Assembly: GCA_004369045.1 (NCBI GenBank)
Contig: ML213514.1
Location: 480,596 to 544,595, forward strand
Reading direction: 5' to 3'
DNA: 64,000 bases
Source of the DNA: Heliocybe sulcata
Taxonomy: Eukaryota; Basidiomycota; Agaricomycetes; Gloeophyllales; Gloeophyllaceae
Below are positions 26,587 to 38,974 of this stretch, one piece after another. A program made the translations under genes and the position numbers. The notes beneath the pieces are model-generated. The model was given only the letters and a program-made list of their open reading frames with translations, had not been told where the DNA came from and made no database searches. Numbering within the stretch: the stretch's first letter is position 1; the number at the start of each line of letters is the position of its first letter.

Positions 26587-27783
26587 CTACTCGTTCTTCT
26601 CGTGTTCCAGATCAATTTGTCGCTTTTCCTCGCCGTGCTTAATACCCTTGTACTTCGGCATCGTGCTGAAACGACGTCAGTAAACCTCGTTGAATTGTGG
26701 CCGAGCAATATGAGGCTCACCCTTCCTGGTCGGTAAGCTCTTGCAGCAGTTTACTGGTGCCCTTGTGTCCCTCCCATTTCGGTCTGCATCATCGAGTTAG
26801 TTGCATGTAAGATAATGCACCAAAACTCTGGGTTACTCACATTCCATCAGGAATCTCTAACACCCGTTCGCTGTAGAATATATGCGCGCTAGGCTGGAAG
26901 TCCAACGGGACCTTGCGGTCTTTGAATTTGAAGGAGCCCGGGTAGGCAAGGACGGTGTTGCGGCCTTCGTCAAACAGGGGCGAGCGACATTGGTCGCAGG
27001 AGACCTTGCAGGGGACGTAGTGACCGCCTTTGCGTCTGAGCGGATAGGGTGAATGAGGATCAGGAGAAGGACTTGGGAAGAGAAAGAGGTAATGGACGTA
27101 CAATTCAGTACTGAAGAAGTGTAGGCTATTCTGCTCGTTTTTCACTAGGCGGACGGATGTCTGCGAGAACAGGTGAGTCGGGAGGAACGCGAATGGCATG
27201 TAGAATGGCTTGCCTTGGGGAAGATGACGGCCCACTGGAAAGGTGCGCCGTGTAAGCTCTGGCATTGTCGGCAGTGACAGTGCTTTGCGTCTAGTGGGTT
27301 CCCGTGGAACTCGAATACAACTGTGAAATCAGGATACGTGAGCCAAAGGGCAATCACTTAACGCGCTGGCCTTCCTACCATTTCCGCACCAACATTGACT
27401 GTCAATCGAACCTATGAGCTTGATGAACTCAACAGCAGCTCACAGCCCACGGACCTCGTGTAATGCGCCTCGAACTTATCCCCCTCGGATTTCCAGAAAT
27501 ACGGCGGCTTGTTCATGAAATCCTTCTCAGTATCGCCGCCCTTCTGGCTTGGAATGTTGGGCTCGCCCCGCCAGCCAGTATCAGGCCAGGGCTTCTGGAG
27601 TTCGGTGTGCTGACCCGGGTCATCTTCAGGCGGTGGGTGGGGGATGCCCGAGTGCTCGCCGGGCTTGACGTCGCTGCGGGGGTTGGGGTGGACTTCAGGC
27701 ATCTGTTTTGTGTTGATGGTTCTGACGAGGGGTCTGATAAATAGTGGTCGTCTAACAGCAATGGAAAGGCGGGATGAAAGCAT
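26587..27783 (-). CDS. GFA/CENP-V domain protein, possibly mitochondrial
   Basis: A zinc-binding protein of the glutathione-dependent formaldehyde-activating (GFA) fold family; the actual reaction in fungi is unknown. Exon 1 encodes an Arg-rich N-terminus (MLSSRLSIAVRRPLFIRPL) that looks like a mitochondrial presequence, then PPEDDPGQHTELQKPWPDTG and DFMNKPPYFWKSEGDKFEAH. Splicing gtccgt..gacag joins this to YTSQCWCGN, and the next exon gives VVFEFHGNPLDAKHCHCRQC, LHGAPFQWAVIF, VPCKVSCDQCRSPLFDEGR. The CxC, CxxC and CxxC zinc ligands are present. The last exons read PKWEGHKGTSKLLQEL and KYKGIKHGEEKRQIDLEHEK, stop at 26587-26589. An internal Met at MPEVHPNP would give a cytosolic form. Confidence 0.85.
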
Positions 27784-28883
27784 CGTACTGGCAAGCTTCG
27801 AGCTTGGGCCGTTATGTATGCAGGGAGTGACGTCAGAATACTGGAGTCGATCATCATCATTACCGCCGGCAGACGTCTTCTAGCGCCACAACGCCATAAT
27901 ATTCTTTAGCGAATCACATTGGATACGAGAGAGTCGAGAAATGCGTCACGATATCTTGCGACTGGGAGTGGCCTGACGGTTTCCTGGTCTCTGATGCCGG
28001 GCGTGCACAATGATCACAAAGCTGTCTCGCCCCAATGCGTATACAAACAATATTCATTGACGAGTATTCTATGTACAACATCAATAAGTAGATTCACGAT
28101 ATCCTGGAATGAGAACAGTCAGAAATGTTCATAGACATGACATGGAAGGCATTCAAGGGTCAGACATCCAAGGAAGGTTATTCAAGCCCTCATCACACCG
28201 ACCCCCGCTTCCCGTCCAGCGCACCACGAGGGCGGCCCACGCTGCCTGTGTTAATGGGTTCAACACGAGAGCAGGGGGAGTATGGACGTTCCGCATTGGG
28301 GGAGTACTCCACTTGGAGGGCGCTAGGGTGGAAACTGCGAATAGATGGAAGTATTCATCCTGCATGCATGCCAAGATGTATAAAGGCAAAGAGGAAAGGT
28401 CGACTCACTGTACAATTGAGCGTGATGGCAGGCGTTATGGAACGGTAACCTATATACTGAAGAGGTGGTCAGCACAAGTCTGAGAGATGCGCACATAGAC
28501 AAAGATCAGACAAAACGGCACTGGCAAGTACACTATGTGCTCCGTAGAACACGGTCCGTTGCGAACGGACACCTCTATTCCTCGGCATGGTCGATAGGAC
28601 GGGGAAGAGAATAGGGTCATCACGAAGAGATACAATGAGACCGAAGCTCACCTTAGTACAGTCCAGTGGAAGAGGTTAAGATGAACGAGACGCGCGAAGC
28701 CAGCAACAAATTTATAGCGTGGTCGTGTTTGGCTCACGAGTGGCGGCGTGGTCCGTGCACACATGACCGTGCGAGCGTCGGCATCCCTTCAAAGGGTAAG
28801 CGCTCGCTGTGCCGAGCGTGTTCAAACACCCCACCGACGCCGTCTGCGGCGATCCTCATATTATCTTTATTTCTATCACCTCT
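27784..28883. other. Divergent 1.1-kb intergenic region
   Basis: Between the GFA and RING-like gene starts. Plus-strand open frames near 28109-28483 and minus frames near 28150-28650 have no coding character that I can recognise. Confidence 0.55.
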
Positions 28884-30682
28884 ATGTCGGCCGCATTCGA
28901 TGAGCCGCTACTTCCAATGCCTGGAAATGCACCAGCACGAAGCACCCCGGCTGTCTCCGATGTCATCGACGTCGATGCATTCCACGGCCCCGACGTCCAC
29001 CCTGTCGGCCCTCGCAGCCCACGGCGCCCACTGGCACGAAGAGGCGCATCTGCAAATCTTGCAGGACCTTCAGCAAGTGGGTCCCCCCGGCGGCCACGCA
29101 ATTCTACACCCTACCACCGCTCTCGTGCGTGATCACACTTGCTATCATCACACTGTACTTGACTTCTCAGTTTATGCTCAATTTTAAAGGGCAAATCTTC
29201 TCTCCTCCACCACCAGTACTAGATCTCAGCGATGTCCCCCCAGTGCCCCGTCTGCCCCCACATCTAGCGAGCCAAGCCTCCCTACCCATGCGCCGGAGAC
29301 CCCCGCCCTTTCCCGGAGAGACCGCCGGTGTGGTCCGTCCCAGCGCACAACCTCTGCCATTCGAGGCCAACCTGGGCCGTGCACCTCCCCATCCTCCTCA
29401 TGCTCTACGCATACGTTCACCTCCCATGGCCGCCGCCCCGCCCTCGCACCACCAGCCCAATATGGGCTTCGGCGGTGCCATCCTCGCACTGAACCGACAG
29501 GCGGCCATCGAGGCGGCCATCGCGAATAATGCCGCGCGGCACCAGGCGCTGGTCCGCCAGAGACAGCGTGCTGTCGCAGCACGCGACCAGGCGGAGAGGA
29601 GGACATGGAATCTGCCGAGCTTATCTCGCGCGACGGGGTTCTTCGTGGACATGTTCCGGGGGTTCACTGGGAACTCACAGGAGGATGCGCATATGGATGA
29701 TGCCGTGCATGACATTCACGACTGGATGGAGTTTATGGGCGAGTTTGGGGTGGACGAGGACCGGGGATACCGTCACCCGGAGGGCTGGGGTCTGTTTCCT
29801 CCTGCAGCGCGCCCGCGGCCTCCCGATGTTGAATACAAGCCCGAGTATACCCATTCTGGGAAACCGGAATCTGGGTATACCTTCGACTTCAGTCCCCCAG
29901 CGTCGACAGCCAAGTCGGTTATTGTTATCGACGACTCTCCCGGTCCTAGCGGCAGCTCGAGCACTTCTTCCGAAGATCCAAGCAATGTCTTGGTCTGCGC
30001 GCACTGTTTGGACCCGTTGACTATCGGAAGTGGGGCGGATACCAGCGAGGATGGGCAGAAGCAGAGACGCGTCTGGGCGCTTAGATGCGGCCATATCCTT
30101 GATGGGAAGTGTATCGAAACCCTGATGAAGCCGCCATCTGAGCCAGAGCCAGAGCCGGAGCCAGTTCAGGAAGAGGTGAAGGTGGACGTCAAGGGGAAGG
30201 GGAAATCGCGTGCCACTGAAGCCTCCGAATCGGAGGTGTCGTCGACGGCTAGAGGCAAGCGCAAGGCGAAGGCTGATCCCGAGCCTGAACAAACCTATGC
30301 AGCCGCTGAACCTGAAGACAACTCCATCCGCTCCCGACTGCGAAGTCGCCATCGCACGCCTGTTGCTCCTCCTCCCCCTGGAAACGAACCCCCTGCCGCA
30401 GACTCGTCCTCTGACTCTCTACATATCCCTGGAGGCTTCCATTCGAGACCGTTCCGGCCTCTTCCTCGTCGGCGCAATGGGAGGGCGGCACCTGGTCCCA
30501 CGAGTGCGCCTGCGCGCGGGGGACGAGGGAAGGGAAAGGGCAAAGCGAAGCAGCCGGCGGTGGAGAGGGAATGGGAGTGGAGGTGCCCTGTGTTGGGGTG
30601 CGGGAGGGTGCACAATAGTTTGTTGGTTGAAGGGAAGTGGGTAGTGGATGCGGAGAGAGGGCCGATTGCGTTATATGTTTAG
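28884..30682 (+). CDS. RING-like zinc-finger protein with split finger
   Basis: Possibly a ubiquitin ligase; inferred from the finger only. The start ATG at 28884 gives MSAAFDEPLLPMPGNAP and VSDVIDVDAFHGPD. One intron (donor gtgcgt inside TCT-C, acceptor tttaaag) joins HRSRQIFSPPPPVLDLSDVPP. The middle is Pro/Arg-rich with a helical stretch rich in Ala, Arg and Gln. The finger starts CAHCLDPL and RCGHILDGKCIETLM (CxxC, CxH, C), but the last part, WEWRCPVLGCGRVHNSL, lies about 145 residues further on, after an acidic Pro-Glu repeat and a Lys/Arg-rich low-complexity insert. VIVIDDSPGPSGSSS before the finger resembles a SUMO-interacting motif. Ends ERGPIALYV at 30682. Confidence 0.78.
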
Positions 30683-32524
30683 TGGGCGGGCCCTTGAGTG
30701 CCTGTTGTCTGGTGAGTGTCAAGTGACCATGTGCTCCTCTTGGATTGTCGTGCTGACGGCTTGCTCGCTGTCCAGCTATTCGCCACGCTTGGGAGAGATG
30801 AAAACTGGAATTCGAACGTCCCGATGTCACACATCTGCATTGCTATCAATGTATTGGTAACCTCAGTCATCACTAATGGCGCTGGCTGGCGCTAGTCTCT
30901 GGCATCTATTGTATGCCGTGTTTGCATAAATGCATTATTTATCTCACCTGCAAAGGTTTACGGTCGGTGTTCTCGCTTCGGCTTCATCGCTGAAATTGTT
31001 TGAGAATGAAGAGAAAATCTGGCGATGCGGATCTGTCCACGGATGTTCATGCTCCACCGCTGCGAACCCGCCAGACGCACGCAAGCATTCTGAGGAGGCT
31101 TATTTCACTGATCCTTGCGGGTGAGCCTCTCAATCATCCTCACGTCGCTCCGACAACCTCGGCACCAGGATTGTTATCGCTGCGTCTCGTGCGTCACTCA
31201 TGTTCAGGGCCGAGCTTTCTACTGTTTGATCAAGCGCAGCTTGTCGGGAGCACTTCTGCCCGTGACTGGCCTTTCTGATGGTCTTGGAGATCCGGATGTT
31301 GGTTCCTCGTCGAGCGTGGTCATGAAAGGCGGATACGGGACCAGGGCGATACCTCCTATTGCAGGCGTTCCCTTCAAAGTTAGGCAAGGGAACACTTTTA
31401 GTGGCCCTGCTAAAATTTTTGGGAATAAAAAAAATAAATGGAACATTTTTAGATACTTCAGGGTGCCACCCACGTAGGTGGCAGGCTAGTTCGGCCCTTT
31501 TAGTCCTGAAGCCGAAGTCGAAAGATGTTTCACCGCTGGGCCACCTCTTCGTACGTCGGTGGCACGGTATGCGCAGCATGTAAAAGTAGGGTAGAGCCGG
31601 CTTCAGGGTAACAAGCCGAGGTTGAATTTATGACGCAATAAATGAGGTACGCTCTACTCCTTCTCCCTGAGGTAACTACATAATAATCCTGTCGAACAAA
31701 CGAGAAACCACCGTTCGAGTCTAGCATGTATCGAGCCCATTACATAGAGGAGATATCAGTGTTCGCGAAGAGTTCGCGAAGAGGACGAGGAGAGTCCGCC
31801 TATCAATATCGTCATCATTGTCTCAGAGCGGGTGTGGCTACTCCTTCTCCCTGATGTAACTAATACTCCTGTCTAACAAATGAGAAGCCACCGTTCGAAT
31901 CTAGTATACATGTACCGAGCGCCCATTACACAGAGGAGATATCATTGTTCGCGAAGAGGACGAGGATGGCCCGCCTATCAATTCTCGCATGTCTTGTCGT
32001 CATCATTGTCCCCTACAGCCTTGGGAGAGGGAGAGAGAGAAAAATTCTTGATATCTATTCCGACACAGTCTTGGGGATTTGGACGCAGTTAGACACTCGT
32101 TTTGCGCGGGTTATATGCTCCTTTAAATTTGCCTGGCAGCACCTATGTCTCCGACAGCACCAAGGTCCTGGTATGTTGACCGCGCAGTCGTGGAGCTAGA
32201 GTAGGGTACCAACGGGCACCACCACCAATATCGGTCAAGTCTACTGATCGGAGGCTTCCCCACGCCTCAGGCTGCCACCCCCAACGCGGGATGGAGGGGT
32301 CGCCGGGCTACATTTTGCGGTCGGACATTTGTTGTTGTGGAGAACATGATGTCACAAGCAGCGAGGTACGGTTCGTCGTCCTCCAGTCCGAGCGGCTCAT
32401 AGTGGTATGCAATTTCGCAGGCCTGATCAAATGAAGAGAGTCGTTAGTATATAAGGTCCCCCGGTGAACGCAGTATATTGTCATACACGAACTCACTCCT
32501 CTTGTCCCCCTCTTGTATCTCGAT
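30683..32524. other. 1.8-kb gene-free stretch
   Basis: No recognisable gene on either strand. It contains an A-rich run near 31420 and the tandem duplication listed separately. The 5' part should hold the RING-like gene's 3' end and the last 300 bp the promoter of the SDR gene. Confidence 0.6.
31654..32021 (+). repeat. Imperfect 184-bp tandem duplication
   Basis: The two copies start at ctactccttctccctga (31654 and 31838). They share the stretches around ccaccgttcga, cattaca-agaggagatatca, gttcgcgaagaggacgagga and cgtcatcattgtc. The first copy has an extra 12-bp repeat of gttcgcgaagag. Identity looks like roughly 85 percent by eye. No coding function is apparent. Confidence 0.8.
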
Positions 32525-33539
<1,015 letters not shown>

Positions 33540-33668
33540 ATGCCATATATATTTAGAGTCTGGACGCCGAGACGGACATCAGGAACAGCAATGTACATTA
33601 CTTACACTGATATAGATATCTTGCGTATTAAACGACCAGTTATATCCTCGTATGGGAGGCTGTGCTGT

Positions 33669-35065
33669 TCAAGGGATACTATATGCAAGCCAGGCAGCCC
33701 CGCTTTCTACGTCTCCTCCGACCCATCCGCTCACGAAGGCTGCCACGACGTTCTTGACGAACCATCCGAAGATAATTATGAGCGTTGTGAAGAAAGGATG
33801 GCAGTCGAGGACGACTGGCGTCATGTCAGCGGACCACCGAGCGCAGAACTTTGCTGTTACATACCTCGCAAGCCGAAACCAGCAGCCATGCCGCCCAGCA
33901 CGTTTCGGATGACCCAGTCGCGGTCGAGCTTGTCGTCGTCAAAGATTTCGAGCGCAGTGGTGACGATGGGGTGGTTGAGGGACGCGTTCCACGGGTGCAT
34001 GGTAGACTGGGGAGTCGTCCTTCCATTGTTGGAGCCACTATCAACGACAGGCCGCCAGACAGAGAGCAGGAGAAGGAGAAAGAGCTTCGTGAGTGATGAG
34101 TACAGTAAGGTTAGTGGGACGTGTGATAACCTGAAGGGAGACTCAGTTTGATTGATTATATCGACGCGGCAGAGTACCCGCCTGAACTGTTGGCGTATTC
34201 CGGACACTTCGGCGCCTGGGTGTCGCCAGGCTCGCCACTTGTCGACGCATTTCATGACGATGTAGCAAGCGGTGACGATACCGAGATGGAAGGCTATGGT
34301 TTCTAGTACCTTACTCAGCCAGCGAGGAATTTTACTTATCGCCAGCTGACGTACCTATAAGGCAGCCCACGAGTATACGCAGGAATGTCATGCACGACTC
34401 GCTAGTCCAGTGACTAAGATTTGTTGAAGCTAGCGGCTTCTCTGGGTCTGTGTGTTCGTTAAGGTTAGGTTAAGCATTGACAACCCGGAGTCTACTGACG
34501 GAGATGAGCCCAGCGGATGACTGTTGTAGTGTTTTAAATTCAGATCGAGGAGGACTTAACGTTGACAGACGTACTTGCGTCTACAAGCACGAGAGCGCTC
34601 CCGAGTTTGTATATGAGCATCCGCCTCGCCTGCCCTTGCCCAGTCTGGTCTCAACGATAGCACGACCGTGCAAGATGAATCTCACATATTCCAGCTGAGA
34701 GTCGGCTCTTTGCGCAGGTTCACCCTCAGCCTCGCCAGTGCTGTTCACATCTGCGCTTGCACCAGTAGGGTTTCGCTGACGACCTGGTGCAGCCTTCCTC
34801 GGGTCGGTTCCTCTGTTAAACAGCAGGTGACGAAAGACATCCCTCTTTAGTAGGATAAGATCGAGTATCAAGGTGAGTTCGTCGTGCTCGACGTAGGGGT
34901 CGGCGAACGCATGACATGCCGGCTGCGACAGCGCCTGTGAGCAGTCCGGATCTTGGGAATCTAGGGCGGAATACGAACACACTGCTCGAGCCTCAGGTTA
35001 TAAGCAGACTCGTATACAGTGTATAAATAGGGCACAGGGTGTGTGCATATTGTGCATACTGGCAT
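33669..35065 (-). CDS. ARV1: ARV1 sterol/sphingolipid homeostasis protein
   Basis: An ER membrane protein needed for intracellular sterol distribution and early GPI-anchor/sphingolipid metabolism. Exon 1 from 35065 encodes the zinc-ribbon half MPVCTICTHPVPYLYTVYES and NLRLEQC; exon 2 continues PACHAFADPYVEHDELTLI and LLKRDVFRHLLFNRGT. Later exons read RRMLIYKLGSALVLVDA, IIRWAHL, then CMTFLRILVGCLIETIAFHL, CYIVMKCVDKW, LFLLLLLSVWRPV and a final HPFFTTLIIIFGWFVKNVV. That gives a CxxC...CxxC head and several membrane segments, as in the family. The stop is at 33669-33671. About seven introns; an in-frame 90-bp segment after RQQFRR (donor gtactc, branch-like ctaac, acceptor cgaag) is probably also an intron. 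Without splicing the locus looks like several unrelated small ORFs. Confidence 0.88.
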
Positions 35066-35266
35066 CGTCGCCGGCGGCAGCGATGAAGCGACTGTGTGGC
35101 CGGCAGAGATGAAGCGACTGTGTGGAGCTGTGTGGCCGACGGACGCGACCAGGCCCACCCTAAAGTAAGCGCACGTGATCGATTGATCCTCGGTCCCCGC
35201 ATGCACGGTCGAACGCGGTGGTTAACAGTCGTGACACCGTTTCTGGCGATACCTGCACGCGTTTAA
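35066..35266. promoter_or_regulatory. Short divergent promoter ARV1 / DPB11
   Basis: Only 201 bp separate the two start codons, so the genes must share promoter DNA. ACGCGT, the MCB core bound by MBF-type cell-cycle factors in other fungi, is at 35257-35262, five bases before the DPB11 ATG. A 17-bp direct repeat (gccg-cagagatgaagcga type, near 35078-35120) is also present. Confidence 0.6.
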
Positions 35267-38200
35267 ATGGTTGGGAGACGAGGAAACAAGTCGAACAAGG
35301 TGACATAGTTTCAACAATATCTTTATTCGCGTTCTTATCTGTGGCTCAGGTCCCTGGAGTGAAGCTACGACCTGCTTTACAAGAGACTCGCAGTCGGTCC
35401 AATGCTCAACCATCCGGTCCCTTCTTCGGGAATGGAGACACCGAAGAAGATAACACGCAATTTGTTGATTTGTGTCCTAGGCCTTTCAAGGGTTTGGTAG
35501 TGTGTGCTACCGGCGTCCCTGAAAAGGTGAGTTAGATATGCTCTCTGCATGCACCCCGTTGACGTAAGACGTATCCCCCAGACTGCTCTATTCAAGAAAG
35601 CGTTAGAACTCGGAGCTCTCTGTACTCCCAACTTCACCGACCGAGTGACACATCTCGTTGCCGCAGCACCCCAGGGAGCCAAGTATCGATGCGCTGTGGA
35701 ACGCAAAATCCCGATCATGAAACCGGAGTGGATACTGGACAGTTATGAGGTCTGGCTGAAGGGCGATGACGTGGACATGCAGGAGGTGAGTGATGAAGTT
35801 AGACTGCGCTGTTAGCTCAGATATCTGAGCTTGGTCCATAGAGTCTACGGATACACCGGGTGCCCATTTTCGACAGTATTGTTCTGACGCTCTCCGGCAT
35901 TGACGATCCCGCACAACGTGGACAAATGCAGAAGCTGGTGAAGAAGGAAGGCGGTAAGTGGAAAGGACTTGCGCGCATTGGGTCGTTCTGACACTTCCCA
36001 GGTGGATACGTCAAGGACCTTACGCGTCTCACAAAAGTCACGCATCTCCTCTGTGCAGGAGACGAGGTCACTGAGAAGATGCGATACGCGGAAAAGTTCA
36101 ACGACAAAGAGGGGGCCAATATCAAGATAGTCTGGGAAGAATGGTTCTGGGATTGTCTAGAGTTTGGCGGTTCGTATCAGGCTACTGGATATACATGACG
36201 TTTCTCAGGTCTCACTTTCTGCAGGCCAATTTAATGAGGAGCAGTACAAAGTTACCCATCCTCGGCCAGAGAAACGTAGGACATCTCCAGAACGCGGTGA
36301 GTTGCAATTGAACTTCGGGTCGTGGCTGCGTCGCTGAACCCATGCCTTTCACAAGCATCCTCACCGCCACCAAGCTCAGACCCAGTATCAGCTCTCGACC
36401 TTCCTGCAGCGAAGAAAGCTATTGCAAAGCCGCCCTTGCAAAGTAGCTCAGCAGAAGATGACGAAGAAGAAATGGCCCAAGTCAAACGAGTCCACTCCGA
36501 CACCCTTCAGATCTGGCAGAGTCTCCTGAAACCAAGAGGCTTCGAGATTGTGGAAGGCAAGCTCTTGCGGAGTCCGTCAAAGTCCCAAACACGCTCCGCG
36601 GACAGTGTCGACTCAATGCAGAGTCCTCCGCGTGTTCTTCGCAAGGCAACTAGCGATGACGATGATAGACCTGCGAGGAGCGCATTGTCAAGTTTCAGAC
36701 GGGTGGACTCGTTCGCTCAAGCGGCGGGTCCCAGCGGCGGGAGTGCTGCCAATAGGCTCTTTAGGCGTGTCCCTTCGGGTGTTCCGCGAGCTGCGGCGTC
36801 GTTCTTGCAAGGACAGCCTACCCCGCTGCAGTGTGCTCCGGATCAAGGCTCTAGTGGTATCCGCAAAGAGGATGCTGCGTCATCTTTCGGCGCGAAGGCA
36901 AGCGGGATGTTTTCTGGCTTGAAATTCCGACTCTTGGGTGAAGCTCACGCGCCCAACGTGCGTAGTGCGGTCGAGGACTATGGTGGCAAAGTCTTGAGTG
37001 CCGAGGAAGAAGAGGACGGGGACTTTGTGGTCGTGCGGTTAATAAGGTATGCATCCTTTGTCCCTGCCATTTTCGTAGACTGCGGGGAGCTTATTGGATC
37101 TGCCAGTGGAAGCAACTTTTACAAGGAGGCTGACGAGGCTGAGAGGAGTAAGTACCGGACGGAGTGCTGGCTGGAACGTTGCATATACGAGGAGCGCGTC
37201 TGCTCTCCCCACGAGAGAGTGGTGTTCACGCCGTTGAAGATTGATACGCCCATCCGAGGTACGTAGTTGTCATAGCTATGATTTAATAATCTGTCTCAGC
37301 ACTCACTTACTCCTCTGTGCAGGAGCAGAGCAAATAAACATTAGCTTCTCGGGACTCGACGAGTCAGAGGCGTGCTGGGTGCGGAGGTTGGTGCGAGCGC
37401 TCGGAATCACACTGGCACCCAGCTTTTCAAGACGCTCGACGCATCTTCTTTGTCCGTCTGCTGCTGGAGCCAAGTACGAGAAGGCAAAAGAATGGAGTAT
37501 ACCAGTGGTGGATCTGAGGTGGTTGGAGGACATGGCGCGGGTTGGGATGATACGTGACATTTGCGACTACGCGGTCTCTGGCGAGGGCGAGCCTCCGCGT
37601 AGCAGTGGGGAGGAGAATGACAGGAGTGTCGTTGTACAGGATGTGAAGGGCAAAGGTAAGGCTAAAGAGCCTGAGCCTGAGCTTGATGTACGGATGATTG
37701 ACATCACAAACGGTGAGCTGTGTTCTAGTATGAGTCTTGTCGGCATATCTAACTCCAGGCTCTGTAGGTGATTCATTGGGTGATCAGTTGGGCGGCGGAC
37801 ATGGTGCAAGCCAGGGTACGAGTGGGCTCCATCGAGTCGACACTTTGATATCCTTGGATGCCCTCGAGCCGGCGTCTTCATTTGGCATCGGAAACTCTGG
37901 GGATCGATTCGGTATGCCAGCAGTCCTACGAGCAGGAGCGCCCCTTGCCAGAGGCGCAGTATCCGCCCCTGAGCTGCTGGGCGCCGGACAAAGGCCTGCA
38001 CTTGCTTCCGGACAGAGTGAACCTCGTGGCGAAACAGTGCCCTCATCTAACACGCCATCACCGCTGAAGAATCCGCGGAGTAGCAGCATGCCTATCTCAC
38101 CGCTTAGGCCGTCGCCGACGGCCGAGGCTACTAGGGCCCTGCAAGAGAAGCTGACGTCTTTGCTTGGGAAGAGGCCTTCGGAGGAGGAAGAGGCGATGGC

Positions 38201-38643
38201 TGGCGGTCATGCGAAACATGGCAAGAGACATAGACCCAAGGTGAGGCTTTCCTGGCACGTCCCGACTGCAGGTGGTAAGCGTGACTCGTTTACAGAAACA
38301 GTCTCGACCGAACTCTCGTCAAAATTCGGGTGAATTGCCGTTCCCCAGAGCAGTCTCGCCGCCCATTCCTTTCGAGCACCCATTCAACACGTTCCTGCCG
38401 CGCACCTTTGACGAGGGTGAGGGCAGTCCCTCTCAAGAGATTGTGGTGCGGCCCTCGGACGACAGCGTGCGCGTCACTTACGAGGACCCTGCTCAGAAGG
38501 CGGAGCAGAGGAGACTCATGAGCCTCCTCGGCGCCGATGATCCTAGGGAGGGCGTCGAAGTGAGCACGGAGGGTGCGCCTGCAGGTGGGAAGTCCAAGAG
38601 GAAGAATCTTGTGCGGAGGAGTACCAGGGTAGCGGGCTTTTGA
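35267..38643 (+). CDS. DPB11: BRCT-repeat replication-checkpoint scaffold (Dpb11/Rad4/TopBP1)
   Basis: A nuclear phosphopeptide-binding scaffold that links CDK-phosphorylated initiation factors to origin firing and activates the ATR-type checkpoint. The start at 35267 gives MVGRRGNKSNK, spliced (gtgaca..gctcag) to VPGVKLRPALQETRS. Four BRCT domains are readable: RPFKGLVVCATGV with WILDSYEVW; VPIFDSIVLTLSGI with VWEEWFWDCLEFG; MFSGLKFRLLGEAH with ECWLERCIYEERV; INISFSGLDESEACWV with VVDLRWLEDMARVG. Each has the closing Trp. Two pairs with a Ser/Pro-rich linker match the Dpb11 layout. The C-terminal 300 residues are disordered and end KRKNLVRRSTRVAGF. Around nine introns. Roughly 950-1,000 residues. 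Confidence 0.88.
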
Positions 38644-38974
38644 CGTGCCATGCAGATATTCTATTATTTTTCTTTTGTGTCATCTATCGTTTGCTCAATG
38701 TTGGTTGTGCATTCTTGTTTGCTCTGTTGTACTAAAGTGTGATAGGTTCAGTCTATCATGCTTGTTCCTACTATAGACCTTGTCATGGGGGGGGGGCATT
38801 CACAGACTAACCGTCGGTACGTGTGGCATAGTACAGATGCGGCAGTACACCAGTGTGGAGATCCAGATCGGGAGGGTGCCTGCAACTCAATTGCTACAGT
38901 CAACAGTACTAGTGACAATTGTAAAACTGACCGCTACCGGTCCCTCTTTGCCATATACTATTTGTCGCTCAACA
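38644..38974. other. Intergenic, nothing recognised
   Basis: 3' flank of DPB11 and promoter side of the MYND gene. A run of ten G lies at 38787-38796. Confidence 0.5.

Noticed and set aside
31700-31915. GTTCGA-containing blocks resembling a pol III B box, suggesting a tRNA or tRNA-derived SINE
   Set aside because: No acceptor, D or T stem can be folded around them and no A box is placed correctly; the match is to a few bases only.
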